Source: Chitinophaga pinensis
GTDB lineage: Bacteria > Bacteroidota > Bacteroidia > Flavobacteriales_D > Crocinitomicaceae
NCBI GenBank assembly: GCA_945902745.1
Contig: CAMDNE010000001.1
Coordinates: forward strand, 62,001-126,000
Direction: 5' to 3'
DNA length: 64,000 nt
Shown: one piece after another, positions 27,974 to 38,560 of the stretch
Numbering within the stretch: position 1 is the first letter of the stretch
Layout: every line of letters begins with the position of its first letter
Notes under the pieces: model-generated
The model's database searches: none
Seen by the model: only the letters and a program-made list of their open reading frames with translations
Told to the model about the DNA's origin: nothing
Made by a program: the position numbers and the translations under genes

Positions 27974-30304
27974 ATGAAGATTTTCTACGTATTATTTTTC
28001 ACGTTGTTTTCAATAACTACATCTGCTCAAAATAATATAGATTCCATGTCGCATATTGATTACCAAGCTTTACATAATGCCAATTTGAACGACGTTTGGG
28101 GGTATGTGGATGAAATGGGAAATGAATATGCAATTGTTGGCACTACCAAAGGAACATCCGTTGTCGATGTGACAGATCCAAGCAATCCGTTTGAAGTTTT
28201 TTGGATTGCTGGTTCTGAATCAATTTGGAGAGATCCATCTGTTCACGGTGATTACGCTTACATTACAACTCAAGCATTAGACGGACTTTTAATCATTGAT
28301 TTAAGTCCATTGCCATTATCTACCGTTTTACCAACAACTCTCTATACTGGTCCAGTTGGATCACCATGGCAATCTGCTCATACGTGTTTTGTCGATGAAA
28401 ATGGTTTTGCTTATATTTTTGGAGCAAATAGGGGTAATGGTGGCGCTATAATATTGGATGTTCAAACAAATCCAATGAATCCAGTTGAAGTTGGTGATTT
28501 TGATAACTGGTACGTGCACGATGGTTTTGTACGAAATGACACAATGTATTTGGCGCATATATCTGATGGCTTTTTTAGTTTAGTTGATGTCACTGTTAAA
28601 GCATCTCCAATTCTCCTTGGAACAAAAACAACTCCTAATAATTTTACGCACAACATTTGGCCAAGTGATAATGGGCAATTTGTATTCACAACAGATGAAA
28701 TTTCAGGAGCTTTTATTGCGGCGTATGATATTTCGAATCCTCTAAATATTATTGAAGTAGATCGTATTCAAAATTCTCCTGGTCAAGGAGTATTACCACA
28801 TAATACACATGTTTCGTATAATTATTTGATAACAAGTTATTACGCTGATGGAATAGTTATTCATGACATCACACATCCCAATAATATTGTAAAAGTTGGC
28901 TCGTATGACACATATCCAACTCAAACAACTGGTTTTGATGGTTGTTGGGGTGTTTATCCATTTTTTTCTTCAGGAACAATTCTAGCAGCTGATATCACTG
29001 AAGGATTATTTATTTTAAAACCAACTTATATTCAAGCTTCTTATTTGGAAGGAACTGTAACCGATGCTTCAACCTTGGCTCCTTTGAATAATGTGGACGT
29101 TCAAATTGTGAGTAACGATCAAATAGACCATTCTAATACATTAGGAGCATACGCAACAGGTATTTTAGGCGTTGGTTCCTACAATGTTACCTATTCCAAA
29201 GTTGGCTATTTTCCACAAACTGTTGCTGTCGTTTTGACGCAAGCTGTAATTGTATTGCAAGACATTCAACTTGTTCCAATTCCACCTTATAATTTAACCG
29301 TAAATGTAGTTGAAGCAGGAACGGGGAATCCAATTCCAAATGCACAAATCTCCTTGCAAGCATCATTGATTGAACATGTAGGATTAACAAATGGTATTGG
29401 TCAAGAAAACTTTGTGTTGTTTTATCAAGAATCGTACATGGTAACAGCGGGTGTTTGGGGATATTTCACAACCTGCTCTTCTCAATTTATTGATCAAAAC
29501 ACAGTTACTTTAACAGTGACAATGGAAAAAGGATATAACGATGAATTTACATTTGATTTTGGTTGGATTGTTCTAGGAAATGCAACTTCTGGTGTTTGGG
29601 AAAGAGGAAATCCTTTTGGGAATAGTGCTGGTTCTGCTCCATTAGATGATGCGGATTTTGATTGTGGGGCAAATGCGTTTGTAACTGGAAATGATGACGT
29701 GTTGAATTCTGATTTAGACGATGTTGATGGTGGGTTGACCTTATTAATTTCGCCAACGATGGATCTTACTTCTTATAGTGATCCATATTTGAATTATGCT
29801 CGTTGGTTTTTTTGTATGTATGGCGCACCTCCTGATGATACTTTAAAAGTGGTTATTTCGAATGGAATAACATCTGTACAGGTGGATGAAATTGGTGCTG
29901 ATCAAATCTATTTTTATCAATGGATACCAAAAAGTATTCGAATTCAAGATTATATTGCAATTACTAATTCAATGCAAGTTTCATTTTTTGTTTCGGATTT
30001 AGATCCAACAGTAAATATTACAGAAGCTGGAGTTGATTATTTTTATATTTCAAACTCAAATGTTTTGGGAATAGAAAATTCCGAAAAACCGAAAATTAAT
30101 GTGTTCCCCAATCCTTTTGAAAATTGGTTAATTATCGAAGGTGCTGAAATTGGCAGTAAATATGAGTTATTTAATCTTCAAGGCCAAAAAGTGCATGGAG
30201 GAGAAATAAATGCTATTTCTGAAAAAATAAATACACAAAATTTACCTTCAGGAATTCTATTTTTAAAACTTAATAATGAAGTTTATAAGGTTATGAAAGA
30301 ATAA
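27974..30304 (+). CDS. Choice-of-anchor B family protein with T9SS type A sorting domain
   Basis: 776 aa; signal peptide, YQALHNANLNDVWGYVDEMGNEYAIVGTTKGTSVVDVTDPSNP, C-terminal INVFPNPFENWLIIEG..LPSGILFLKL. Confidence 0.85.
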   Translation: MKIFYVLFFTLFSITTSAQNNIDSMSHIDYQALHNANLNDVWGYVDEMGNEYAIVGTTKGTSVVDVTDPSNPFEVFWIAGSESIWRDPSVHGDYAYITTQALDGLLIIDLSPLPLSTVLPTTLYTGPVGSPWQSAHTCFVDENGFAYIFGANRGNGGAIILDVQTNPMNPVEVGDFDNWYVHDGFVRNDTMYLAHISDGFFSLVDVTVKASPILLGTKTTPNNFTHNIWPSDNGQFVFTTDEISGAFIAAYDISNPLNIIEVDRIQNSPGQGVLPHNTHVSYNYLITSYYADGIVIHDITHPNNIVKVGSYDTYPTQTTGFDGCWGVYPFFSSGTILAADITEGLFILKPTYIQASYLEGTVTDASTLAPLNNVDVQIVSNDQIDHSNTLGAYATGILGVGSYNVTYSKVGYFPQTVAVVLTQAVIVLQDIQLVPIPPYNLTVNVVEAGTGNPIPNAQISLQASLIEHVGLTNGIGQENFVLFYQESYMVTAGVWGYFTTCSSQFIDQNTVTLTVTMEKGYNDEFTFDFGWIVLGNATSGVWERGNPFGNSAGSAPLDDADFDCGANAFVTGNDDVLNSDLDDVDGGLTLLISPTMDLTSYSDPYLNYARWFFCMYGAPPDDTLKVVISNGITSVQVDEIGADQIYFYQWIPKSIRIQDYIAITNSMQVSFFVSDLDPTVNITEAGVDYFYISNSNVLGIENSEKPKINVFPNPFENWLIIEGAEIGSKYELFNLQGQKVHGGEINAISEKINTQNLPSGILFLKLNNEVYKVMKE

Positions 30305-30383
30305 CTGTTAACTAAAAGTATCATGCTTATTTCAGTAAGTTAGGTCTTTGAGTATATTTGTCAAATACATTTAATAGTAAGTC

Positions 30384-31355
30384 TTGGAAAGTAATATCGA
30401 TATATCTATAGTTGTTCCTTTATACAACGAAGTTGAATCTCTTCCTGAATTGCATGCTTGGATTCAACGTGTAATGAAGGAAAACAATTTTTCTTATGAA
30501 GTTTTATTCGTTGACGATGGAAGTAAAGATGGTTCTTGGAAAGTCGTTGAAGCGCTTAGAAGTGCAGATGCGAATGTTAAAGGAATCAAATTTCAACGAA
30601 ACTATGGCAAATCCGCTGCATTGCAAGTTGGGTTTGAAGCTGTAAAAGGAAATGTTGTCATCACAATGGATGCTGATTTGCAAGATTCCCCAGATGAAAT
30701 TCCAGGACTTTATAAAATGATAACGGAGGAGGATTTTGATGTTGTTTCTGGTTGGAAAAAGAAAAGATACGATCCATTAACGAAGACAATTCCAACAAAA
30801 TTATACAATTGGGCAGCAAGAAGATTGACAGGTATTTATTTACATGATTTCAATTGTGGTCTAAAAGCATACAAAAACGAAGTTGTAAAAAGTATTGAGC
30901 TTTATGGCGACATGCATCGTTATATTCCACCATTAGCAAAATATGCTGGTTTCACTAAAATAGGGGAAAAAGTAGTGCAACACCAATCTCGAAAATATGG
31001 AACTACTAAGTTTGGTATGAGTAGATTCCTAAATGGTCCATTGGATTTGTTGTCTGTTGTCTTCATGGGTAAATTTGGAAAGAAACCAATGCACCTGTTT
31101 GGAGCATTAGGCGTTTTAATGTTCATTATTGGATTTGGATTTGCTTTTTATTTAGGGATTGAAAAATTGTTTTTTCATAAAACAGCGCGTTTATTAGCTG
31201 ACAGAACAGAATTTTTTATCGCATTAACGGCAATGATTGTTGGAGTTCAATTTTTCCTCGCTGGATTTGTAGCAGAACTAATTGGTAGAAATTCATCAAC
31301 TCGAAATGTTTATTTGATTGAAAAACGATTGACCGATGAACAAGTGGAAAATTGA
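30384..31355 (+). CDS. Glycosyltransferase family 2 (dolichol-phosphate-mannose synthase-like), TTG start
   Basis: ISIVVPLYNEVESLPEL, FVDDGSKDGSW, ITMDADLQDSPDEIP and two C-terminal TM helices. Confidence 0.93.
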   Translation: MESNIDISIVVPLYNEVESLPELHAWIQRVMKENNFSYEVLFVDDGSKDGSWKVVEALRSADANVKGIKFQRNYGKSAALQVGFEAVKGNVVITMDADLQDSPDEIPGLYKMITEEDFDVVSGWKKKRYDPLTKTIPTKLYNWAARRLTGIYLHDFNCGLKAYKNEVVKSIELYGDMHRYIPPLAKYAGFTKIGEKVVQHQSRKYGTTKFGMSRFLNGPLDLLSVVFMGKFGKKPMHLFGALGVLMFIIGFGFAFYLGIEKLFFHKTARLLADRTEFFIALTAMIVGVQFFLAGFVAELIGRNSSTRNVYLIEKRLTDEQVEN

Positions 31356-31878
31356 TTCAACTTGGACATTGTTTCTAGATCGTGATGGAGTAATCAATGA
31401 GCGCATCATGAGTGGATATGTCACATCAATTGAAGAGTTTATTTTTCTACCAGAAGTTCCACAGTCAATTGCAAAATTATCGCATCTTTTTGGAAATGTT
31501 TTTGTCGTTACAAATCAACAAGGAATTGCAAAAGGATTAATGACAGAAAGTAACCTTTTGGAACTTCATGCTTATATGCACGATGAAGTAGCTAAAATTG
31601 GAGGCAAAATCACAAAAAGTTATTATGCGCCTGGAGCTTCTTCTCCTAAAAATGAATTAAGAAAACCAAAACCTGGAATGGCTTTGTTGGCGCAGAGACA
31701 ATTTGAAGGAATTGATTTTAATAAGGCAGTAATGGTTGGGGATACGGATTCTGACATCTTATTTGGACAGAATCTTGGCATGAAAACTGTGAGAGTGCAA
31801 ACGGTTGAAACGATTAAAGTTCCTGCCGATATCACCGTAAATAGTTTAGTAGAATTTACAAATTTATTGATCAAATGA
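31336..31878 (+). CDS. HAD-IIIA hydrolase (histidinol-phosphate/heptose-bisphosphate phosphatase-like)
   Basis: LFLDRDGVINE, VVTNQQGIAKG, KPKPGMALLA, MVGDTDSDILFG. Confidence 0.92.
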   Translation: MNKWKIDSTWTLFLDRDGVINERIMSGYVTSIEEFIFLPEVPQSIAKLSHLFGNVFVVTNQQGIAKGLMTESNLLELHAYMHDEVAKIGGKITKSYYAPGASSPKNELRKPKPGMALLAQRQFEGIDFNKAVMVGDTDSDILFGQNLGMKTVRVQTVETIKVPADITVNSLVEFTNLLIK

Positions 31879-32627
31879 AAGTAGTTGTTGTTTTATTATT
31901 GACTTGTTTTAGCGTTGGCTTATTTGCTCAAAACGTTACCGATGCTAAAGGAAAGAAGCAAGGAATTTGGAGTAAAACATATCCAGGGTCAAAAGTTTAC
32001 CAATACAAAGGTCAATTTAAAGATGATAAACCAGTTGGGACTTTCACCTATTTCTATCCAACAACAAAAGTAAAAGCAATTATTAAACACGATGCAGGAA
32101 GCAATAGGTCAGTTGCTTATTTCTATCATGAGAATACCAAATTAATGAGTTCTGGAATTTACCGTGACATGAAAAAAGATTCAATATGGTTGAATTTTGG
32201 CCCGTCAGGAAAGTTAAGTAGCTCTGAGACGTATAAAAATGACTTGTTGGATGGTAAAAAAATTGTTTACTACGTTCCAGAGGAAATAGAAGATAATTCA
32301 AAACATATTTCTGCGACAAGTACCTACGTTGCCGGAAAAATAGATGGAGAATACCTAGAGTTTTTTGAAAATGGAACAACAAAAATCAAAGGGTCGTATG
32401 TTTTAGATAAGAAAATTGGAATTTGGTATCATTACCACCCTAACGGCAAAAAGATGATGTTGGAGCGGTATAAAAATGGTTTGAGACATGGCTGGGCATT
32501 TGGTTACGATGAAAAAGAAGTAGAAATTGGAAGATTCTATTATTACTATGGAAGTCGTTTAGAAGGAAAAGAACTCGAACATAAATTGGCCCAATTTAAA
32601 GAAAAGGGGATCAATCCAAATGAGTAA
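31875..32627 (+). CDS. MORN/YwqK-like repeat protein
   Basis: Repeated YKGQFKDDKPVGTFTYFYP / KIGIWYHYHPNGKKMMLERYKNGLRHG units; signal peptide. Confidence 0.8.
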   Translation: MKVVVVLLLTCFSVGLFAQNVTDAKGKKQGIWSKTYPGSKVYQYKGQFKDDKPVGTFTYFYPTTKVKAIIKHDAGSNRSVAYFYHENTKLMSSGIYRDMKKDSIWLNFGPSGKLSSSETYKNDLLDGKKIVYYVPEEIEDNSKHISATSTYVAGKIDGEYLEFFENGTTKIKGSYVLDKKIGIWYHYHPNGKKMMLERYKNGLRHGWAFGYDEKEVEIGRFYYYYGSRLEGKELEHKLAQFKEKGINPNE

Positions 32628-32656
32628 AGCTTTTTTTTCATATTTTCGTTAGAAGT

Positions 32657-33343
32657 ATGAAAATATATCGCTTATATATCAGTTTGTTGGTTCTGTTAAT
32701 AGTGGCAGTCGTATCGTGTAAAAAACAAGATGCAGCACCCCAATTCCATTATGATTACTTCGATTTAACACAAGGCCGGTACATTGATTATGATGTAATG
32801 GAAATCAATCATGATGTAGATCAAGCCATCGAACACGATACATCCTATTATCAATTGCGAACGTTAATTGGTGATACTGCAATTGATAATCAAGGAAGAA
32901 TAGCGCGAAAATTTTTAAGATATAAACGTGCGAATACTTCAGGAACATGGGTGCTTTCTGATGTTTGGACAGCACTTATAACTGAAAATAGAGCAGAATT
33001 AATTGAAGAAAATCAACGCGTTATAAAATTAGTATTCGCGCCAACTCTTTCAAAAGAATGGAATCCAAATGCCTTTAACATGTTTGCAGAAATGACATCC
33101 TATTATAGCAATATTCATGACTTACAGAATGTTGGTCCGCTTGTTTTTGATAGTGCACTAATTGTCGAACAAGAGGACTTCTTTTCGTTAATTGATAAAA
33201 AAAGGAAGTATGAAGTCTACGCAAAAGGAGTTGGTTTGGTGAAGAAATATTACAAAGATTTGACAATTGCCAATTTTGACACCTTGAATGTTCAAAAAGG
33301 AAAAGAGCTATATTACACGTGTTTTGCTTACGGGATCCAATAG
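32657..33343 (+). CDS. Hypothetical lipoprotein
   Basis: 228 aa, lipobox VVSCKKQ. Confidence 0.65.
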   Translation: MKIYRLYISLLVLLIVAVVSCKKQDAAPQFHYDYFDLTQGRYIDYDVMEINHDVDQAIEHDTSYYQLRTLIGDTAIDNQGRIARKFLRYKRANTSGTWVLSDVWTALITENRAELIEENQRVIKLVFAPTLSKEWNPNAFNMFAEMTSYYSNIHDLQNVGPLVFDSALIVEQEDFFSLIDKKRKYEVYAKGVGLVKKYYKDLTIANFDTLNVQKGKELYYTCFAYGIQ

Positions 33344-33369
33344 CCTTTATCTAAGTTGATTCTGTATCT

Positions 33370-34497
33370 TTGGACCGTATGAAGATTTCAATTTTCTCCG
33401 CTTTTTATCCTTTTAGAGGAGGTATAGCCCAATTCAATGCGCGTTTAGTTCGTTCATTTGAAAAAGAAAATGAAGTTACAGCATTCACCTTTAAAAAACA
33501 GTACCCCAATTTTTTATTTCCTGGAACAAGTCAATTTGTAGAAGAAAACGATCAAGTTGACAAAATTAAAGCAAAACGAATTGTCAGTACGTTCAATCCG
33601 TTTACCTATTTAGGTGCTGCGAAAAAAATAAAAGCAGCCAATCCAGATCTTTTTATCACGAATTATTGGATGTCTTTTTTCGGTATTTTCATGGGCTTGT
33701 TCGGGTCGAAACAAAAGAAAGAAACAACTAAATTGGCCATAATTCACAATTTGATTCCGCATGAAAAACGCTTTTTTGACAAATGGTTCAATAGCTTCTT
33801 TTTGAAACGCTACGATGGCTTTGTTGTCATGTCAGACAGTGTGAAAAACGACCTGTTATCAAGTAAGCCTGATGCCAAATATATTCAATTGAATCACCCG
33901 TGGTATGATCATTTTGGCGTAAAGATTTCGGAAACTGAAGCGCGCGAGAAATTGAAAATCTCACCATCAAAAAAAACGATTTTGTTTTTTGGATTAATCA
34001 GAGATTACAAAGGATTAGATCTGCTAATTGATGCGTTTTCAGAATTGAATGATGACTATCAATTAGTTATTGCAGGTGAAGTGTATAGTAATTTGCAGAA
34101 ATATAAAAGTCAGATTGCTGAATCAAAAGCGAAAAGTAGAATATACTTTTTCAATCAATACATTCCTGATTCAGAAGTTCAGAATTACTTTTCAGCAGCA
34201 GATGTATGTGTATTGCCTTATCGTTCTGCAACTCAATCTGGAATAACAGCTACATCCTTTCATTTTGAGGTTCCAATTATTGCAACAAATGTTGGAGGTC
34301 TTAAGGGAATTATTGACGCACCAGAATTAGGTTTAATCGTTGAAGAACCAAACACAAATTTGATGAAAGATGCAATTTGTTTCTATTTTGAGAACAATTT
34401 GAAAGAAAAATTCCAAATTAATATTCGAAAAGAAAAAGAATCGAATACATGGGATAAATTTGCTAATAGCCTGATTTCGTTTAGTAAAACGTTATAA
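33370..34497 (+). CDS. Glycosyltransferase family 4
   Basis: FSAFYPFRGGIAQFNARLVRSFEKE and KTILFFGLIRDYKGLDLLIDAF, C-terminal ADVCVLPYRSATQSGI. Confidence 0.92.
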   Translation: MDRMKISIFSAFYPFRGGIAQFNARLVRSFEKENEVTAFTFKKQYPNFLFPGTSQFVEENDQVDKIKAKRIVSTFNPFTYLGAAKKIKAANPDLFITNYWMSFFGIFMGLFGSKQKKETTKLAIIHNLIPHEKRFFDKWFNSFFLKRYDGFVVMSDSVKNDLLSSKPDAKYIQLNHPWYDHFGVKISETEAREKLKISPSKKTILFFGLIRDYKGLDLLIDAFSELNDDYQLVIAGEVYSNLQKYKSQIAESKAKSRIYFFNQYIPDSEVQNYFSAADVCVLPYRSATQSGITATSFHFEVPIIATNVGGLKGIIDAPELGLIVEEPNTNLMKDAICFYFENNLKEKFQINIRKEKESNTWDKFANSLISFSKTL

Positions 34498-34575
34498 TTT
34501 TCAATTAATTTCGAAATTATTTAGCATCTAAAAACCGCCATGTTGATAAACTTGGCAAATACCTCTTAAACTTTA

Positions 34576-34606
34576 TTGACATTAATAAACGTAAATTCTA
34601 TATTTG
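34576..34606 (+). promoter_or_regulatory. Bacteroidota-type sigma-A promoter upstream of secDF
   Basis: TTG (34576) - 20 nt - TATATTTG (34599-34606), fits -33 TTG / -7 TAnnTTTG. Confidence 0.55.
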
Positions 34607-34639
34607 CAGGCTTAATAAATAACTAACTGTTTTACGAAT

Positions 34640-37618
34640 ATGCGTAATAAAGGATTTTTTTGGTTTATCACGATATTATTAACGGCTGTTTGCCTTTATC
34701 AATTATCGTTTACTTGGGTTTCTAATTCTGTTGAGAAAAAATCAGAAAAAGAAGCAAATGAAAGAGTTGCTGACTTAAAATTAAAGTCTGCTACAACTGG
34801 TGATAGTGCTTTACTTCCAAATGGAGTATACGTTAATTTTGCTGAGCCAGAAGGTGAAGAATTAGCGAAAGCGGCTTTCATCAATCAAATATTAAAAGAG
34901 AAAGCAGAAAATAAAGTATATCCAATTTTCGGATCAACTTTCGCTGAGACAAAGAAAAGAAGTTTAGCTTTTGGTCTTGACTTAGTAGGAGGGATGAGCG
35001 TTACGTTGGAAATTTCAGTTTCTGAATTAGTGAAGAACTATGCACGTAACCCACGTGATCTTCGATTCAAAAAACCATATGAAAGTGCTTTAAAAATTTA
35101 CAATTCTAAAGGTGGTGATTTCATTACGTTGTTTATCAAAGAAAACAAGCGTTTGAATAACGGAACTCCTGTTGTTCGTTTGTTAGCAATTGCAGACATT
35201 GATGGATTGAAAATGAATTCTACCGACGATGAAGTTGATTCATACTTAAGAGGAATTGCAGCATCTTCAATGGACGGTGTAGAGCAAATTATGAATAAGC
35301 GTATTAACCAATTCGGTGTTGCGCAACCAAACATCAACAAAGATGCGGTAAACAATCGTTTGTATATTGAATTACCAGGTGTTCAAGATGAGGCAACTGT
35401 TGCACAGAAAATGGTTTCTATGGCAAACTTGCAATTCTTTGAAACATATTTCCCTAGTGAGATTGGTGGACAATGGCAACAGGCAACATCACTTTCTCGT
35501 ACGAAAGAAGTTATTATTGATGATTTAGCTGTAGTAGCTGATTCAAGTGATAGTTTGAAAAAAGATAAATCATTGGAGTCATTATCATCTTTGGGTGGTT
35601 CACAAAAAGGATTATCTGATTTCGTTAAACCAGCAGGTGATTATGCACTTGGTTATGTTGCAGCAGAAAACAAAACAGCTGTTGATTTAATCTTAAATAG
35701 AAATGATATTTTGGCATTGTTCCCTGAAGATGTTAAGTTCATGTGGTCTGCAGAATTGGAGCAAGTTGCTACGAATTCAAAAGAAATGGCTTATGCGTTA
35801 TATGCTATTCGTATTCCTGAATCTGGAAAACCACGAGTTGGTGGAAAAGATGTAAAATCTGCTTCAACAGGTTATGATGAGCAATCAGGAAAAATCACTG
35901 TTGATTTGAAAATGACAGATGATGGAGCTGATAAATGGGCTGAAATGACATCTGATAACGTAAACAAAATTGTTGCGATTACAATGGATAATGTTGTTTA
36001 CAGTGCACCTCGAGTAATCAATGCTATTACAGGTGGAAGCACACAAATTTCAGGTTCATTTACAATTGACGAAGCAAAAGATCTTGCAGGTCTATTAAAT
36101 GGTGGAGCACTTCCTGCGCCATGTGTAATTAAAGAACAAACGAAAGTAGGACCAACGATTGGTTTAGAAAATTCTCGTGCTGGTTTGATCTCATTTGGTT
36201 TTGCATTCATCGCAGTTTTACTTTATATGTATTTCTACTATGGAAAAGCAGGTATTGCAGCAAACGTTGCTTTAACTGTAAACGTTGTATTTATATTCGG
36301 AAGTTTGGCTTCATTTGGAGCGGTTTTAACATTAGCTGGTATCGCTGGTATCGTTCTTACAATTGGTACCGCCGTCGATGCGAATATCTTAATCTTTGAA
36401 CGGATCAGGGAAGAACAAGCCCGAGGAGCTGATTTATTAAGTTCTGTAAATACAGGATTCAAAAAAGCGTTACCTTCAATTATCGATGCGAATGTTACTC
36501 ACTTATTAGTAGCGATCATCTTGAAAGTATTTGGAAAAGGTGAAATTGAATCTTTTGCTACAACGTTGATCATTGGTATTTTTACTTCTTTGTTCTCTGC
36601 AATTGTAATTTCGAAATTGATCTTTACAATGTGGTTAGCAAAAGGAAAAGCAATTTCTTTCCATACTAAGTTTTCAAAAGGATTATTCCAAAACTTTAAT
36701 TTTGACTGGGTTGGAAAAAGAAAGTATTTCTATATCTTTTCAATCTCTGTAACAATCATTGGTATGTTCGCAATGTTCTCTCGTGGATTGAAACAAAGTG
36801 TTGAATTTACAGGTGGTAGAACGTTTGTTGCGAAATTCGAGCAAAAAGCAGATATGAACTACATGCGTGCGAACCTTTCAAAAGTATTTGTTGAAAACGG
36901 TGAAATTGCTTCAATTGATTTAAAAACTAAATCAAATGATTACAATGTTGAAATCGTAACCAACTTCATGCGTGAAAATGACGGTGCAACTGCTGAAGTA
37001 ACGAAAAAATTAAAAGAAGGCTTAGATAAGTGTAAAGCTAAAATGGGAAGATATGAAATTGTTGAATCTAGAAGTATTTCTGCTTCTGTTTCAAAAGAAT
37101 TGTGGTCTTCATCTGCAATTGCAATTTCTCTTTCTTTACTTGCAATCTTTGCATACATCTTTATGCGTTTCGGTCACTGGCAATATTCGCTTGGTGCAAT
37201 TGTCGGATTAACACATGATGCGTTCTTCGTATTGTCTGTGTTCGCATTGTTACACGGTTATTTACCATTTAGTTTAGATGTAAATCAAGCATTCATTGCA
37301 GCTATTCTAACAGTTATCGGATACTCCATGAATGATACGGTAATTGTATTTGACCGTATTCGTGAAAATTTACGAAACAGTCATGATGATGAGCACCATT
37401 ATGATATCATCAATAAATCATTGAACAAAACATTGAGTAGAACATTTAATACATCGATGATCCTATTCGTAGTTGTCTTAATCATGTTCTTGTTTGGTGG
37501 ACCAGCAATTAAAGGATTCTTATTCGCTCTTCTTGTTGGAGTTGTAATTGGAACATATTCTTCTTTGTGTGTTGCAACACCAATCTTAATTGACTTTTCT
37601 AAGAAATTGAAAAAGTAA
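34640..37618 (+). CDS. secDF: Protein translocase SecDF fusion
   Basis: 992 aa; FGLDLVGGMSVTLEI, GTAVDANILIFERIREE and second half GYSMNDTVIVFDRIREN. Confidence 0.97.
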   Translation: MRNKGFFWFITILLTAVCLYQLSFTWVSNSVEKKSEKEANERVADLKLKSATTGDSALLPNGVYVNFAEPEGEELAKAAFINQILKEKAENKVYPIFGSTFAETKKRSLAFGLDLVGGMSVTLEISVSELVKNYARNPRDLRFKKPYESALKIYNSKGGDFITLFIKENKRLNNGTPVVRLLAIADIDGLKMNSTDDEVDSYLRGIAASSMDGVEQIMNKRINQFGVAQPNINKDAVNNRLYIELPGVQDEATVAQKMVSMANLQFFETYFPSEIGGQWQQATSLSRTKEVIIDDLAVVADSSDSLKKDKSLESLSSLGGSQKGLSDFVKPAGDYALGYVAAENKTAVDLILNRNDILALFPEDVKFMWSAELEQVATNSKEMAYALYAIRIPESGKPRVGGKDVKSASTGYDEQSGKITVDLKMTDDGADKWAEMTSDNVNKIVAITMDNVVYSAPRVINAITGGSTQISGSFTIDEAKDLAGLLNGGALPAPCVIKEQTKVGPTIGLENSRAGLISFGFAFIAVLLYMYFYYGKAGIAANVALTVNVVFIFGSLASFGAVLTLAGIAGIVLTIGTAVDANILIFERIREEQARGADLLSSVNTGFKKALPSIIDANVTHLLVAIILKVFGKGEIESFATTLIIGIFTSLFSAIVISKLIFTMWLAKGKAISFHTKFSKGLFQNFNFDWVGKRKYFYIFSISVTIIGMFAMFSRGLKQSVEFTGGRTFVAKFEQKADMNYMRANLSKVFVENGEIASIDLKTKSNDYNVEIVTNFMRENDGATAEVTKKLKEGLDKCKAKMGRYEIVESRSISASVSKELWSSSAIAISLSLLAIFAYIFMRFGHWQYSLGAIVGLTHDAFFVLSVFALLHGYLPFSLDVNQAFIAAILTVIGYSMNDTVIVFDRIRENLRNSHDDEHHYDIINKSLNKTLSRTFNTSMILFVVVLIMFLFGGPAIKGFLFALLVGVVIGTYSSLCVATPILIDFSKKLKK

Positions 37619-37639
37619 TTAAAAACTGAATTTTTAGAA

Positions 37640-37670
37640 GCCGACCGTCAACTGACGGTCGGCTTTTTTT
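37640..37670 (+). terminator. Rho-independent terminator after secDF
   Basis: GCCGACCGTC-aact-GACGGTCGGC followed by T7. Confidence 0.92.
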
Positions 37671-37738
37671 ATGTTGAAAATTTAAATATGAACCATCAAT
37701 TACGTGCATTTCTAATAACATTGATGATATTTTGTAAA

Positions 37739-37806
37739 GTCCCTAAGGGACAAAAAAAACGCTCTGCAAATTAAAATTTGCTAGAGCTATGAAGTCCCTA
37801 CGGGAC
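37739..37806 (+). repeat. REPIN-like element 5
   Basis: gtccctaagggac...gctctgcaaattaaaatttgctagagctatgaa-gtccctacgggac. Confidence 0.8.
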
Positions 37807-37899
37807 ATTTGTTGTATAATGAAATCATATATATTATCACAAATGTTACTTTTGGAGAATCATTAGGGTTGAATTATTTGGGTTTCCTTTTGGATGTCT

Positions 37900-38239
37900 G
37901 TCCCGTTTTGGTTTTTTGGACGATGAATTAATTCGTGGGATTTTTATGTGTGCATGTCCCGTATTGTTTTTTATTGGGCGATGATTTAATCGGAAAAATT
38001 TTTATGTGTGCATATTCCGTTATGGTTTTTTTTGGACGATGAATTAATTGTTTTCATGTGAGTGCATATCCAGTTATGGTTTTTTTTGGAAGATGAATTA
38101 ATTGGTGGGATTTTTATGTGTGCATATCCCGTATTGGTTTTTTTTGGACGATGAATTAATTGGTGGAATTTTTATGCGTGCACGTCCCGTATTAGGCTTT
38201 TTGGAAGATGAATTAATTCGGGCATTCTATTTATGAATG
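37900..38239 (-). repeat. ~54-58-bp tandem array ending in a REPIN
   Basis: Units at ~37900, 37956, 38014, 38068, 38126, 38184, 38239: tcccgtattggttttttttggacgatgaattaattggtgggatttttatgtgtgcat. Confidence 0.88.
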
Positions 38240-38302
38240 TCCCGTAGGGACTGCATAGCTCTAGCAAATGGTTTTCCATTTGCGATAGTGTCCCTTAAGG
38301 AC
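38239..38302 (-). repeat. REPIN-like element 6
   Basis: gtcccgtagggac-tgcatagctctagcaaatggttttccatttgcgata-gtgtcccttaaggac. Confidence 0.85.
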
Positions 38303-38560
38303 TATGCACCATGTAATTAATTGAAATTTGCAATAGACCAACCAAATTGTATCACAAAACGTCATCAAGAAAAAGAGGCATATGATTTTTTTCGTGGGGT
38401 TGGTAATGGTGATGATTATCGGAAATTGGATTTTTGGAAATGGAATGAATCCTTAATATCCAACATAAATGTAAGTTAGTTCATCATCGATTGGATATAA
38501 TGCCGATGCTGTGTGAAAGTAGTTCAAGTTTTCTGAACTATATTGAACACGTAATCGGTA

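Noticed and set aside
31875-32627. YwqK-type protein as a toxin-antitoxin component
   Set aside because: The family is often labelled antitoxin, but here it sits in a glycosyltransferase/HAD run with a signal peptide and no toxin partner; treated as a MORN-like repeat protein.
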